Source: Halorhabdus tiamatea SARL4B | GTDB taxonomy: Archaea > Halobacteriota > Halobacteria > Halobacteriales > Haloarculaceae | Assembly: GCF_000470655.1 (NCBI RefSeq) | Contig: NC_021913.1 | Span: 248,001 to 312,000 of the forward strand | Length of the DNA stretch: 64,000 bases | Direction of reading: 5' to 3' | Shown: positions 15,678 to 24,388 of the stretch, one piece after another | How positions within the stretch are numbered: position 1 is the stretch's first letter | Layout of the letters: each line of letters opens with the position of its first letter | Translations under genes and position numbers: made by a program | Notes under the pieces: model-generated | Seen by the model: only the letters and a program-made list of their open reading frames with translations | The model's database searches: none | Told to the model about the DNA's origin: nothing

Positions 15678-17058
15678 CTCAGTCGATCACATCGGCGGCC
15701 GCGTAATCTTGTCTGATGGCGGTGAATCAGATCGAACTGGTCGTGAAGCGTCTTCGAAGCGCGCTCGTGAGCGTAATCTTCGGGATGAACCGTCGCTGTC
15801 GGCGGCGGACTGCCGCCGACGCGACAGTGTCGCCACTCACGACCGCTCTCCGGACCGGTGGACAGCTACCGGAAGAACCGGTCGTCGAGTGACTGGTTCG
15901 CTGGAACAGCCCTGCGCACACCGAGCGCTGTCCAGGCGGCCCGCAGCACCATCTCACAGAACTCTGTGAACGACCAGTTCCAGAGGCGGCGCCCCCCGCG
16001 GCGGGGCGCCGCCACGTACTTCCAGTGGAGATACCGCCAGCTGTTCTGGAGCAGCAGGCTTACGACAAACATCACCAGCCGTAGACCAGCGTCCTGAGAG
16101 CTGGTGAATGCGAGGCTCTGCTTGGCTAAGCGGTAACTCGACTCGATGCCGAAGCGCTTGCTGTAATGCTCTCGGGCATCCCGCGGCGTGTCGATAAACG
16201 GCGCGTCAGCGGCGTAGCCGTGACGCGCCACCCCGTGTTCGTCGTATCGTCCCTGCTGGTAGACGCAGTCGATGAACACGGGAAAGGTCACCTCGCCAGC
16301 GAGATCGTGTTCGATCTCGCGGCTCCAGCCCCTGCTGAGTTCGTTTTGAATCGTCTCACCCCATTTGACAATCGGCATGACGTAGGCGTAGTTGTGCGCG
16401 TACAGCAGTCCGAGGCAGGTACTGTTGTAGAATCCGCGATCGAGGTAGACGGCCTTGACACCGAGGTCAAGGCCGTCGAGGAGTTCGAGAAACTCAGCGA
16501 GGACATCGCTGGTGGTTTCGCCAGCGACGAGCTGGCGAACCGCTAGTGTGTACCGCTTGTTACGTACCCGCGCGTAGAGCGTCGCATACGCGTGAAACGT
16601 CGTTGTTCCGCGTTTGGCCTGCGACGAGTACAGAGCCTCGGTTTCGTCCTCATCACCGTAGTAGGGATCGAGGTGGAGGTCTGCGCAGACCTCCACCGGT
16701 CGATCTGGGAGTGTCTCAAGTGCATCTCGCTGCAAGAGCGCGTCTCCAACTACCTCAACAGTGTCAAGGTCGAACTGATCGGTGAGATGTCCCCGGACAG
16801 TGTTGGCGTGCGGTGAGTCGTCTGTCGTTTCGCAGACGTGGTTGATCGAGGTCCCGCCGGCGCTGGCGCCGGCGAGGACCTCATACAGCTTCTCCGTGGT
16901 GACTTCGACGTTTTCGCCGAGATCTATCGCAAGCTCCTCGTCAAGGCTGTTGACGACAAAATTAAGCAGGTGCTCTTCCTCTATCTCGTTGTCTGCTTCG
17001 GGTTCTTGCACATCCTCCCAAAGCAGACACTTCCTCTAACCCGATGTGATCGACTGAG
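15678..17058 (-). mobile_element. ISH3-type insertion sequence
   Basis: A 1,381-bp element bounded by an 18-bp perfect inverted repeat, CTCAGTCGATCACATCGG, at 15678-15695 and its complement at 17041-17058. It contains one intact transposase. The bases next to the ends (CTATA on the left, AATCG on the right) do not form a target duplication. This suggests rearrangement through this copy rather than simple insertion. Confidence 0.85.
15866..17011 (-). CDS. ISH3-family transposase
   Basis: A 381-residue DDE transposase with the ISH3 N-terminus (LLNFVVNSLDEELAIDLGENVEVTTEKLYEVLAGASAGGTS) and core pieces VCADLHLDPYYGD (first Asp), VYLDRGFYN (second Asp) and KRFGIESSYRLAKQSL (Glu). It appears complete. 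It faces away from the deoxyhypusine synthase gene, whose ATG is 53 bp beyond the right IS end. Confidence 0.85.
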   Translation of the reverse strand: MQEPEADNEIEEEHLLNFVVNSLDEELAIDLGENVEVTTEKLYEVLAGASAGGTSINHVCETTDDSPHANTVRGHLTDQFDLDTVEVVGDALLQRDALETLPDRPVEVCADLHLDPYYGDEDETEALYSSQAKRGTTTFHAYATLYARVRNKRYTLAVRQLVAGETTSDVLAEFLELLDGLDLGVKAVYLDRGFYNSTCLGLLYAHNYAYVMPIVKWGETIQNELSRGWSREIEHDLAGEVTFPVFIDCVYQQGRYDEHGVARHGYAADAPFIDTPRDAREHYSKRFGIESSYRLAKQSLAFTSSQDAGLRLVMFVVSLLLQNSWRYLHWKYVAAPRRGGRRLWNWSFTEFCEMVLRAAWTALGVRRAVPANQSLDDRFFR

Positions 17059-17110
17059 AATCGGCGACCAGTCTCGAACGATTCAAACCGGCATCCTGCT
17101 AATTGCCGGT

Positions 17111-18085
17111 ATGGACGAGGAGTCTCACGACCACGTTGTTCCGGGAAGTAATGAAGAGTTGACCACGCCAGACGTGCAGGGCTACGACTTCCGTGGCGAA
17201 TTCGATTTTCAGGAGATGCTGGAAGCGTATGCAACGACGGGATTTCAGGCGACGCAACTCGCAGAGGCCATCGGCATCGCCGAGCAAATGCAAGACGCCG
17301 ATGCCACGATCTATCTCACATGCACGTCGAATATCATTTCGTCGGGATTGCGTGAAGTCGTCGCCTACCTCGTTCGTGAAGGGTATGTCGACGTGCTTAT
17401 CACGACAGCGGGATCGCTGGCGGAAGATGTTATCAAAACGGCGAAGCCGTTCAAAATGGGAGAGTGGGATGCGGACGAGGCCGCGCTCCGGGAACAGGGA
17501 ATCAACCGTCTTGGGAATCTCTTTGTTCCTTCCGACCGATACGTCTGGTTGGAGGAGTACCTGTACGACTTCTTCGAGGAGTTCTTCGCCGACGAAAAGG
17601 TCCGGACGCCGACGGCGTTTGCCCGCGAGTTAGGGGAGACACTCGACGATCCCGATTCGGTCCTGAAGCAAGCCGCGGACAACGACGTTCCCGTGTACTG
17701 TCCGGCGCTGACGGACGCCGAAGTTGGGAACTTTCTCTACTATTACAGACAGGGATACGACTCGGAGGTCGGCATCGAAATCCTCGACGATTATGACTCG
17801 CTGATCGAGGACGGGATGCTTGCTGACACGACAGGTCTGATCGCAGTTGGAGGGGGCGTCCCGAAACACCACGCGATTATGACAAATCTGTTCCGTGGCG
17901 GGGCGGATTACGTCGTCTACATCTCGACTGGTATGGAAGGGGATGGCTCACTCTCTGGAGCGCCCCCGAACGAGGCAGTATCGTGGGGAAAGATCAAAGA
18001 CGATGAGCGGACGAATTACACGCAGGTTGAAGCAGAAGCAACGCTCGTCTTCCCACTGCTTGTAGCGGGTGCTTTCAGCGAGTGA
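17111..18085 (+). CDS. dys: Deoxyhypusine synthase
   Basis: A 324-residue protein. It transfers the aminobutyl (in haloarchaea possibly agmatine-derived) group to a lysine of aIF5A, the first step of hypusine formation, in the cytoplasm and NAD-dependent. Key regions: LTCTSNIISSGLREVVAYLV, DVLITTAGSLAEDVIK (NAD site), LYYYRQGYDSEVGIEILDDY, the catalytic lysine in VGGGVPKHHAIMTN, and VYISTGMEGDGSLSGAPPNEAVSWGKI. All are intact. ATG 17111 was chosen because upstream codons of the open frame lie inside ISH3. Normally an essential chromosomal gene; here it directly abuts an IS in plasmid-like surroundings. Its pathway partner pdaD is 3.8 kb downstream. Confidence 0.92.
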   Translation: MDEESHDHVVPGSNEELTTPDVQGYDFRGEFDFQEMLEAYATTGFQATQLAEAIGIAEQMQDADATIYLTCTSNIISSGLREVVAYLVREGYVDVLITTAGSLAEDVIKTAKPFKMGEWDADEAALREQGINRLGNLFVPSDRYVWLEEYLYDFFEEFFADEKVRTPTAFARELGETLDDPDSVLKQAADNDVPVYCPALTDAEVGNFLYYYRQGYDSEVGIEILDDYDSLIEDGMLADTTGLIAVGGGVPKHHAIMTNLFRGGADYVVYISTGMEGDGSLSGAPPNEAVSWGKIKDDERTNYTQVEAEATLVFPLLVAGAFSE

Positions 18086-18175
18086 GTGCGATCTGCTGAT
18101 TAAACTGGCGCTGTAGCAGACTGTAGCTAGAAAGCGTAGTAGGGTGGTTACAGTTGATGCTTGGCGGTCGACCGT

Positions 18176-20611
18176 TCAGTCCGAGTGTGCGGGAGATCCA
18201 AGTTGATCGTTGCCTTCGCTAGAGTCGGTTGCAGCCACCTGATCTCCGTTCGCCGAGAGCAGGCGGCGCTTCGAGTTGAAGACGACGATGAGACTACTGA
18301 CCGCCATCATAACGGCGGCGATCAACGGCGTGATCACGCCAGTCATTGCCAGTGGAAGCGCGATCGCGTTGTAGCCAGCCGCCCAGAGCAGGTTCTGTTT
18401 GATTCGGCCTCGTGTTTCACTCGCCAGCTTGAAGACCTCGGGAACGGCGTCGAGACGGTCGTCCAGTACTACCGCGTCGGCCGCCTCGATCGCCAGATCG
18501 GTGCCGCTCGAGACCGCGATCCCGAGGTCTGCGCTCGCGAGGGCGGGCGCGTCGTTCGTTCCATCGCCGATCATTGTCGTCGTCCCGCGCTCCCGGAGAC
18601 CCTGGACGATCGCTTCCTTGGACTCGGGGCGCACGCCTGCAAATACGTGATCGATCGCTGGATGGTTTGCAAATGTTTCGGTCATCCGTTCGTCGTCGCC
18701 GGTCAGCACGACGATTTCCCGGTCCGCATCCGTGAGATCGGTAACCACGCGTTCCCAGTTCTCACGCGGCGTATCTCGGACCGAGACGATCCCCTGGACG
18801 ACACCCTCCCAGGCAATCGCTGTCGGATGATTGCCCGATTCGTAGGCGTCCGTGACGGCTGTCTCGATCTCTGCAGGTATCGTCCACTCGTCGGCGTCAA
18901 AGGAGTCTGGATGGCCGATAACCACGCGGGTATCGTCGACGAGGGCTGACACGGTACGGTCGGCGCTCTCGAAACGCGACACAGAGCGTGTGGTCGGCGG
19001 GGCGGCATCGTCGATCGCAGCGGCGATGGGGTGGCTTGACCGGCGTTCGACGGCGGCCGCCATCGCAAGCACTTCGTCAGGATCGTCGCCAGCGACGTCC
19101 ACAAGCTCCATCTCCCCCGTGGTGAGCGTCCCAGTCTTGTCGAACACGACGACCGCGGAGTCGTCGATCCGCTCGAGCACTGTCTCGTTGAGAACGAGTA
19201 TGCGATTATCGGTGGCATCGCGGGTGGCCGCCGCGAGAGCAAGCGGGGTCGCGATCCCGAGCGAGCACGGACACGAGACCACTAACACAGAGACACCGAC
19301 CATTATAGCTGTATTCGGGTCGTTGCCGAGGACGAACCAGCCAGTGGCAGTTAGCACGGCAAGCCCGAGTACGAACGGAACGAACAGTACCGCAAAGCGG
19401 TTGACAATATGCTGGACACCCGTCGCAGAACTCTTGACGTTCCAGAGGAGTTCGACGAGGCGATCCATCGTGCTGGTGTTTTCTGGACCAACTTCGACGA
19501 CAACCGCATTGTCTGTGGGGATCGACCCGCCGAGTACAGTGTCCCCGACGGATTTCCGTTGCGGGAGAGATTCACCTGTGACGAGTGCCTCGTCGATCGC
19601 GGCAGTCCCGTCGACGATCTGGCCGTCGACTGGGACCCGTTCGCCAGGTTTGACTAACAGGTGATCGCCAGGCTCACACGCTTCAATGTCGATGGTTTCG
19701 GTGGCCTCGCTGTCGTCGTCGAGCCGGCGGGCGTCATCGACGCGTGAATCAGTGAGGTCAGCGCGATTGCCGAGTGCAGCGCGTTTGACCCGTGACTCAA
19801 GATGGTTGCCGATAGTGACGATCGCGAGCACCATCACTGCGACGTCGAAGTACGGGTCGCGCCCGCCCGTGAGGTAGGTGGCCAGCGAGTAGAGGTACGC
19901 TGCGAGCACCGCGATGGCGATCAACACGTCCATGTTCGGGCGACCGACTTTCAGGCTCACATAGGCCCCACGGAAGATCGGATATCCCAACCCGATAACG
20001 ATGAGTGTGCTCCAGACCGCGAGCGGCCCGAACACCATCGCATCAACGGTACTCCCGTAGAGAAAGCTCTCGGGATAGATGCCGAGGTATACCGGATAGA
20101 TGAACAGGACGTAGAGAATCAACACGGGCATCATCAGTACCGCCGCGAGCACTGCACGGTATTTGCCGAACTCGACGCGCGAACGCAGCGAGTCGTTTTC
20201 CTCGTCGGGACCGTGGGCCTGATAGCCCAGTCGACTGAGTGCAGCGGAGATCGCGTTACGGTCGATCTGGGCAGGATCGTACACCACCTGCGCCATTTCA
20301 GTGGCGTAGCTCGCACGCGCCTCGTGAACACCGTCCTCTTCCTCGGCAAGGAGTTCGATGAATCCTTCGCAGGTCTGACAGTGCATACCGTCGATCGAGA
20401 GGTAGGCCGTTTCGGCGCCCTCGGGGACATCGGGTTGGGAATCCTCGGCCGCGACACGGTCACGGACGGCCGTAATGGAGAGGTCGACGTCCTCACCGTT
20501 GTCAACCAGGCGTGCGACCTCTAGACAGCCCCGACAGCAGAACTCGCCGTCGATGGCCACGTCGATGATTGGGTCTTCGACAGGGAGGTCACAGAGTGTA
20601 CAGGTGGACAT
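18176..20611 (-). CDS. Copper P1B-type ATPase, CcoI/FixI-like
   Basis: About 811 residues. The N-terminal cysteine domain CTLCDLP...FCCRGCLEVARLV is the CcoI-type metal-binding leader, followed by an HMA domain with GMHCQTC. Eight membrane segments are expected. Motifs: TGESLPQRK, CPCSLG (CPC ion site; Ser in place of the usual Ala), DKTGTLTTGE phosphorylation site, SSHPIA and GDGTNDAPALASADLG. CcoI-type pumps deliver copper for haem-copper oxidase assembly, not just detoxification. It starts at ATG 20611, one base after the stop of the SafE-like gene, so the pair forms an operon supporting a cytochrome oxidase maturation role. Confidence 0.85.
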   Translation of the reverse strand: MSTCTLCDLPVEDPIIDVAIDGEFCCRGCLEVARLVDNGEDVDLSITAVRDRVAAEDSQPDVPEGAETAYLSIDGMHCQTCEGFIELLAEEEDGVHEARASYATEMAQVVYDPAQIDRNAISAALSRLGYQAHGPDEENDSLRSRVEFGKYRAVLAAVLMMPVLILYVLFIYPVYLGIYPESFLYGSTVDAMVFGPLAVWSTLIVIGLGYPIFRGAYVSLKVGRPNMDVLIAIAVLAAYLYSLATYLTGGRDPYFDVAVMVLAIVTIGNHLESRVKRAALGNRADLTDSRVDDARRLDDDSEATETIDIEACEPGDHLLVKPGERVPVDGQIVDGTAAIDEALVTGESLPQRKSVGDTVLGGSIPTDNAVVVEVGPENTSTMDRLVELLWNVKSSATGVQHIVNRFAVLFVPFVLGLAVLTATGWFVLGNDPNTAIMVGVSVLVVSCPCSLGIATPLALAAATRDATDNRILVLNETVLERIDDSAVVVFDKTGTLTTGEMELVDVAGDDPDEVLAMAAAVERRSSHPIAAAIDDAAPPTTRSVSRFESADRTVSALVDDTRVVIGHPDSFDADEWTIPAEIETAVTDAYESGNHPTAIAWEGVVQGIVSVRDTPRENWERVVTDLTDADREIVVLTGDDERMTETFANHPAIDHVFAGVRPESKEAIVQGLRERGTTTMIGDGTNDAPALASADLGIAVSSGTDLAIEAADAVVLDDRLDAVPEVFKLASETRGRIKQNLLWAAGYNAIALPLAMTGVITPLIAAVMMAVSSLIVVFNSKRRLLSANGDQVAATDSSEGNDQLGSPAHSD

Positions 20612-20612
20612 G

Positions 20613-21464
20613 TTACGCAACCGCCTCCGAGCCGGAGATTGGTTGATAGTACGGGATATCGGGCAACGGGAGCACGACGCCAAACCGCATGAGCCCCATC
20701 GCTAATAGGACGTATCCGAGCCCAATGAACAACACACCGAGTCCATAGTGGACCACCTGTCGCTGGCGGGCGCTTACTGACTGGATCACCGTTCCGTAGA
20801 GGAACACGCTAGGAATCGTCCCGAGCCCAAGCGCGGCGAGCGAGAGGAGACCATATACAGGCGAGCCCTGTGCGAACGCATACAGGAATGCGGGATAGAG
20901 AAGCATACACGGCAACAATCCATGAAGCGCGCCAAGCCCGACGATGCCGATGCCGTTGACCCAGCGGTCGATCCGTGTCGAGATCACTGTGTAGGTTCGC
21001 GCGAATACTGATCCGATACCAGTATCGGCAATCACACCTTCGACGGCTCCTTGTTGGTAGCCGGCCAATCGGGTGATCCCCATCCCGAGGATTGCCACGC
21101 CGATGCAGATGCCGACGACACCCTGGACTGGCCCGAGAATCCCGGCGAGCCCGATCGTCCCGTAGAGTAGCGCGCCAGCAGCCCCGAAGACAGCCCCGAT
21201 GAGGGCGTAGCTCATCGTCCGGCCGAGGTTGAACAGCGCGTGCTGCCGCACTTCATAGAGAGTGAGTGCGCCAGACCAGCGGTCGTCGGTTTCCATACGC
21301 TCGGCGTAGGTTGCAACGAGCGGGCCGCACATTCCAATACAGTGTGCACCGCCGAGGAGGCCAATCAGAAAAAACACCACCAGTCCATAGCCACTCGCGA
21401 TGCCGATCTCACTCAGTTGTACTAGGACTGCCGAAATCATACTCACGGCTGGCAAAGCCAGCAT
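20613..21464 (-). CDS. SafE/DsbD-like membrane protein (copper ATPase partner)
   Basis: A 283-residue protein with about six to seven membrane segments. FLIGLLGGAHCIGMCGPLVATYAERM and GLGALHGLLPCMLLYPAFLYAFAQGS carry the two conserved Gly/His/Cys motifs of the TauE/SafE (cytochrome-c-biogenesis-like, DsbD_2) family. In bacteria this family member sits next to ccoI in oxidase assembly clusters. It is first in a two-gene operon with the copper ATPase. An in-frame ATG at 21440 is an alternative start. Confidence 0.75.
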   Translation of the reverse strand: MLALPAVSMISAVLVQLSEIGIASGYGLVVFFLIGLLGGAHCIGMCGPLVATYAERMETDDRWSGALTLYEVRQHALFNLGRTMSYALIGAVFGAAGALLYGTIGLAGILGPVQGVVGICIGVAILGMGITRLAGYQQGAVEGVIADTGIGSVFARTYTVISTRIDRWVNGIGIVGLGALHGLLPCMLLYPAFLYAFAQGSPVYGLLSLAALGLGTIPSVFLYGTVIQSVSARQRQVVHYGLGVLFIGLGYVLLAMGLMRFGVVLPLPDIPYYQPISGSEAVA

Positions 21465-21545
21465 AGATTAGAGTATACCACCCGTCCTGTGTAGTTGGTT
21501 TCGGTTCGGGCCGTGACTTCGAAGGTCACTGATGAGATTATGTTA

Positions 21546-21590
21546 CCCCGCGCACGGTGGCGCGGGGAATCCTGCTCTCACGAGGGCAGG
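21546..21590. repeat. IS200/IS605-type terminal hairpins (solo remnant)
   Basis: Two adjacent stems: CCCCGCGC (21546-21553) with GCGCGGGG (21560-21567), and CCTGCTCT (21571-21578) with AGGGCAGG (21583-21590; one G-U pair). Paired hairpins of this sequence, followed by 'cttcctgttt', resemble right ends of haloarchaeal IS605/TnpB elements, which also form the 3' part of omega-RNA. No tnpA or tnpB is present, so it would be a solo end. Confidence 0.5.
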
Positions 21591-21865
21591 CTTCCTGTTT
21601 CGATCACGTGACGTGCAGACACAGACTCAAACTGAGTCGTGTCCGTAGCGGTCACAGTCTCCACCTTTGAGAATTCTGCTACCTGAACTAACCACCGTTG
21701 GCGATATAATGATTTGGGGCCGTAGCTATAGTCACCTTCTTGACTGGGTTTGTGTACCGAGAACAGCGAAAGGGTTCTTTTCTGTTCTGAGTCTGATGAT
21801 GTTAGCCTGTCGGCGTGAGGTGTTGGCTCTGGCGGCTAAGCAAGCTCCAAGTGAATCGAAACTCC

Positions 21866-21871
21866 TTATTT
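21866..21871 (+). promoter_or_regulatory. TATA box of pdaD
   Basis: TTATTT centred about 25 bp upstream of ATG 21893, consistent with a leaderless transcript. It supports the chosen start. Confidence 0.5.
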
Positions 21872-21892
21872 CGGTGTCTGATTTGAACCTAT

Positions 21893-22369
21893 ATGGGTCA
21901 AATTAGAATCGTCTGGGGAATCGGAAATGCTTCAACCGAGAAGGCATCGTATGATGCAGCGCTAGCAGCTGCGAACGTTCATAATTACAATTTAGTTAGT
22001 GTCTCTTCAGTCATTCCGAGCGATGCTGCTCTTGAGGTTATCGGAACTGCTCCCGATTTGGGAACAGTCGGCGACCGTCTGACTGTTGTTCAAAGTCGGA
22101 AAACGGTCAAATCCGGTGAGACAGCTGCTGCTGGGATCGGATGGGCACGCAGTAAATCCGGACGAGGTATTTTCTACGAGTCAACAGGCGATACAGAGAA
22201 TACTGTCCGTGAGCGCATCAAGACTGGTTTGACTGCTGGGAAGGACCATCGAGACTGGGAATTTCTTAGTGATGGGGATGAAGTCGTCGCTGAGGCTGAC
22301 CCTGATGTTGACAATTACGCTACTGCCGTCGTACTGGCGATTTATGGGCGATCTTCCCCTATTATGTAA
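21893..22369 (+). CDS. pdaD: Pyruvoyl-dependent arginine decarboxylase
   Basis: A 158-residue protein, the usual PdaD length. It converts arginine to agmatine, the entry to polyamine and hypusine chemistry. The sequence NYNLVSVSSVIPSDAALEV contains the self-cleavage site (between the two serines of VSSVIP), which generates the N-terminal pyruvoyl group of the beta chain. Also seen: AAGIGWARSKSGRGIFYESTGD and the C-terminal ATAVVLAIYG. It follows an intergenic region with a TATA box. Functionally linked to the deoxyhypusine synthase at 17.1 kb. Confidence 0.92.
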   Translation: MGQIRIVWGIGNASTEKASYDAALAAANVHNYNLVSVSSVIPSDAALEVIGTAPDLGTVGDRLTVVQSRKTVKSGETAAAGIGWARSKSGRGIFYESTGDTENTVRERIKTGLTAGKDHRDWEFLSDGDEVVAEADPDVDNYATAVVLAIYGRSSPIM

Positions 22370-22397
22370 TGCTCTAAATACGGGAGATCACCGTGAT

Positions 22398-23198
22398 CTA
22401 AAAATGCTCCTTTCGATAGGCTTCTTCGATTTTGTCTTCAAGTGACGTGACGTATTCATCCAGAATATTTGGAATTTCATTGTTGAATCGTTCATTCTGG
22501 AATCGGTATGTCGGACCAATAACTGCAATCGCACCAAGAATACTCCCATCCGGGTTTTTTACGATCCGACCGACTTCTCGTAACCCATTAACATATTCTT
22601 CGTCAGCAAACGCAACTCCCCGTTCCTTGATCGCATCCAGAGATTCAAAGAGCGAGTCTTGATCGGTAATTGTTTTCTCAGTCTGTTCTTGTAACCCCCA
22701 CTGGTCTACTATCTCCTCAACACGATCCCTCGAGTATTCAGCAAGTATCGCTTTTCCAGTTGCGACACTGTGAAGATAATAGTAGATACCAGCAGCTGTA
22801 ATCGATTTGGACGTGTGAGAATCCTTTGAGTCAAACTGGCTATCCGGATGGAATGATTCGTGAACAAGAATACCCCGACCGTCGTTTTCAACCACAAATT
22901 CTACCTCTTCATCAATCTGCTCAGAAAGATTGGATACAGTCTCTTCAGCAAGAACGTATGCCTGTTTCCGTGACCGCGCGTATTCGCCGTGGTTGAGAAA
23001 CCGCAAACCAACGTGGTACATTTCACCCTCCTTCGTCAGATAGCCATGATCGATAAGCGTGCGAAGGTGCACATGTACCGTACTTCTCGCCATTGCCAGT
23101 TCGGTTGTTAATTCATCTAACGTCGCACCATCCAATCGCTGTATGGTATCTACTATGGAAAGCGAGCGAACAGTTGTTTTGGCTGTCTGATCACCCAT
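22398..23198 (-). CDS. IclR-family transcriptional regulator
   Basis: A 266-residue protein with an N-terminal winged helix (SIVDTIQRLDGATLDELTTELAMARSTVHVHLRTLIDHGYLTKEG). The C-terminal IclR effector domain follows (FVVENDGRGILVHESF, YYYLHSVATGKAILAEYS, FADEEYVNGLREVGRIVKNPDGSILGAIAVIGPTYR). Full length. It is convergent with pdaD (28 bp between stops). The ligand and targets are unknown; haloarchaeal IclR proteins often control carbohydrate or aromatic catabolism genes, none of which are nearby. Confidence 0.88.
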   Translation of the reverse strand: MGDQTAKTTVRSLSIVDTIQRLDGATLDELTTELAMARSTVHVHLRTLIDHGYLTKEGEMYHVGLRFLNHGEYARSRKQAYVLAEETVSNLSEQIDEEVEFVVENDGRGILVHESFHPDSQFDSKDSHTSKSITAAGIYYYLHSVATGKAILAEYSRDRVEEIVDQWGLQEQTEKTITDQDSLFESLDAIKERGVAFADEEYVNGLREVGRIVKNPDGSILGAIAVIGPTYRFQNERFNNEIPNILDEYVTSLEDKIEEAYRKEHF

Positions 23199-23679
23199 AC
23201 CTAATCTTTCGAATGTCTAAATATAAAGGTTCGGGTATAGTGGACTATTATATATCCTAGCTTTGGCGCTGTCACCATTGAGTGATCAGTGTAACTGCTG
23301 AAGACCAATCAGTAGAGCACCCGTTTTCGAGGAAGACCAGCTCAAGAATCGTTCGACAGCGACAGGAGAGCAACTACAGAAAGGGTCAAGATTGATGGGA
23401 CAGAACTATCCAGACTAATCACCGTAGACAGTTGCTACTGCTGGATAAGAACAGACAAGATAACAATCCAGCAAATATCGTCTGTGTCATTAAAATGTCC
23501 GACCTGATATGAGATCGATGTTTGGCGGTGAAAGACGTATTGGAGCGAAGTCAAGATGTCGCATCACGAAGCGCCTATTGACATGGTATCCCATTCCTGG
23601 AAATCTAATTTCGCAAGCACAAAAAATTATTTTCGAATTGATAACCTATGAGTGAGGGGTGCACGTAGGAGAAGACGAG
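23199..23679. other. Intergenic stretch without recognisable content
   Basis: 481 bp between the divergent IclR and dpsA genes. I see no gene, tRNA or repeat. Near the right end an AT-rich box (AAAAAATTATTTT, 23621-23633) could be the dpsA promoter, and AGGAG at 23668-23671 is a ribosome site for dpsA. Confidence 0.5.
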
Positions 23680-24225
23680 ATGAGCACTCAGAGGAAGACC
23701 CAACAGAGCGCAGGCACTATCGAAGAGAACGCACTCCGGCTCAAAAAGGAGAAAGCAGAACAGATAATCGACGCACTGAACACCGACCTCGCGGACGCGT
23801 ACGTCCTCTATCACCAGCTCCACAAACACCACTGGAACGTCGAAGGCGCGGAATTCCGAGATATTCACGTGTTCCTCTAGGAAGTGTACGAGAACGTCGA
23901 GAACGCGGCCGACGAACTCGCAGAGCGGTTCCAGGCGCTCGGCGGCGTCCCGCACGCCAGTATGACAACACTCGCAGAGAACGCGACCGTCGTAGCCGAG
24001 GATGAGGATGTCTATGACATCCGGACGTCGCTCTCGAACGATCTGGAGATAATGGGTGACATCATCGAGAGCTACCGGGAGCACATCGAACTCGCGGAAG
24101 GACTCGGTGACCACGCGACTGCACAGATGCTTCGTGAGCAGCTGGAAACAATCGAGGAACACACCCATCACGTCGAGCACTACCTCGAAGACGACACACT
24201 CGTCCTCGAGGCGGCGACGAATTAA
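23680..24225 (+). pseudogene. dpsA: dpsA (ferritin-like DNA-protection protein) with an in-frame stop
   Basis: A 182-codon frame covering a complete haloarchaeal DpsA, interrupted only by TAG at 23878-23880 (codon 67), within IHVFL*EVYENVEN. Before it lie [31 protein letters not shown] (ferroxidase His and Asp residues); after it, ADELAERFQALGGVPHASMTTLAENATV and ESYREHIELAEGLGDHATA. DpsA stores iron and protects DNA in oxidative stress. A CAG-to-TAG change from a Gln is the simplest origin. A good ribosome site (AGGAG, 8 bp before ATG) remains. Either a recent loss of function or a sequencing error. Confidence 0.85.
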
Positions 24226-24388
24226 GGAACAGAACTCATAATACCCGATGATTTCTAGATACTAATACCGGTAGGTTCAGGACACTTCGTTAGAGATTGG
24301 TCATAACCCAAAATCGTCTCAGAAATTAGTGATGAATACTGAAACTTTGTTCGGATCTATAGCTGACGATAGTTCAACTAAGGATTCG

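Larger units (their letters stand above)
21465..21892. other. Gene-poor stretch with a transposon-end hairpin pair
   Basis: 428 bp between the divergent SafE-like and pdaD genes. It contains the two hairpins at 21546-21590 and a pdaD TATA box near 21866. An open frame at 21667 overlaps the pdaD start and has no protein-like features, so I regard the rest as non-coding. Confidence 0.5.

Noticed and set aside
16838-17110. Upstream extension of the deoxyhypusine synthase frame
   Set aside because: The extension lies mostly inside ISH3, antisense to its transposase; the family N-terminus begins at ATG 17111.
21667-21906. A 79-codon open frame upstream of pdaD
   Set aside because: It overlaps the pdaD start by 14 bp, crosses the pdaD promoter and has no protein-like composition or homology that I recognise.
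23878-23880. TAG in dpsA read as pyrrolysine or as two separate genes
   Set aside because: Haloarchaea are not known to encode pyrrolysine, and DpsA works as a single domain; the two halves align to one protein.
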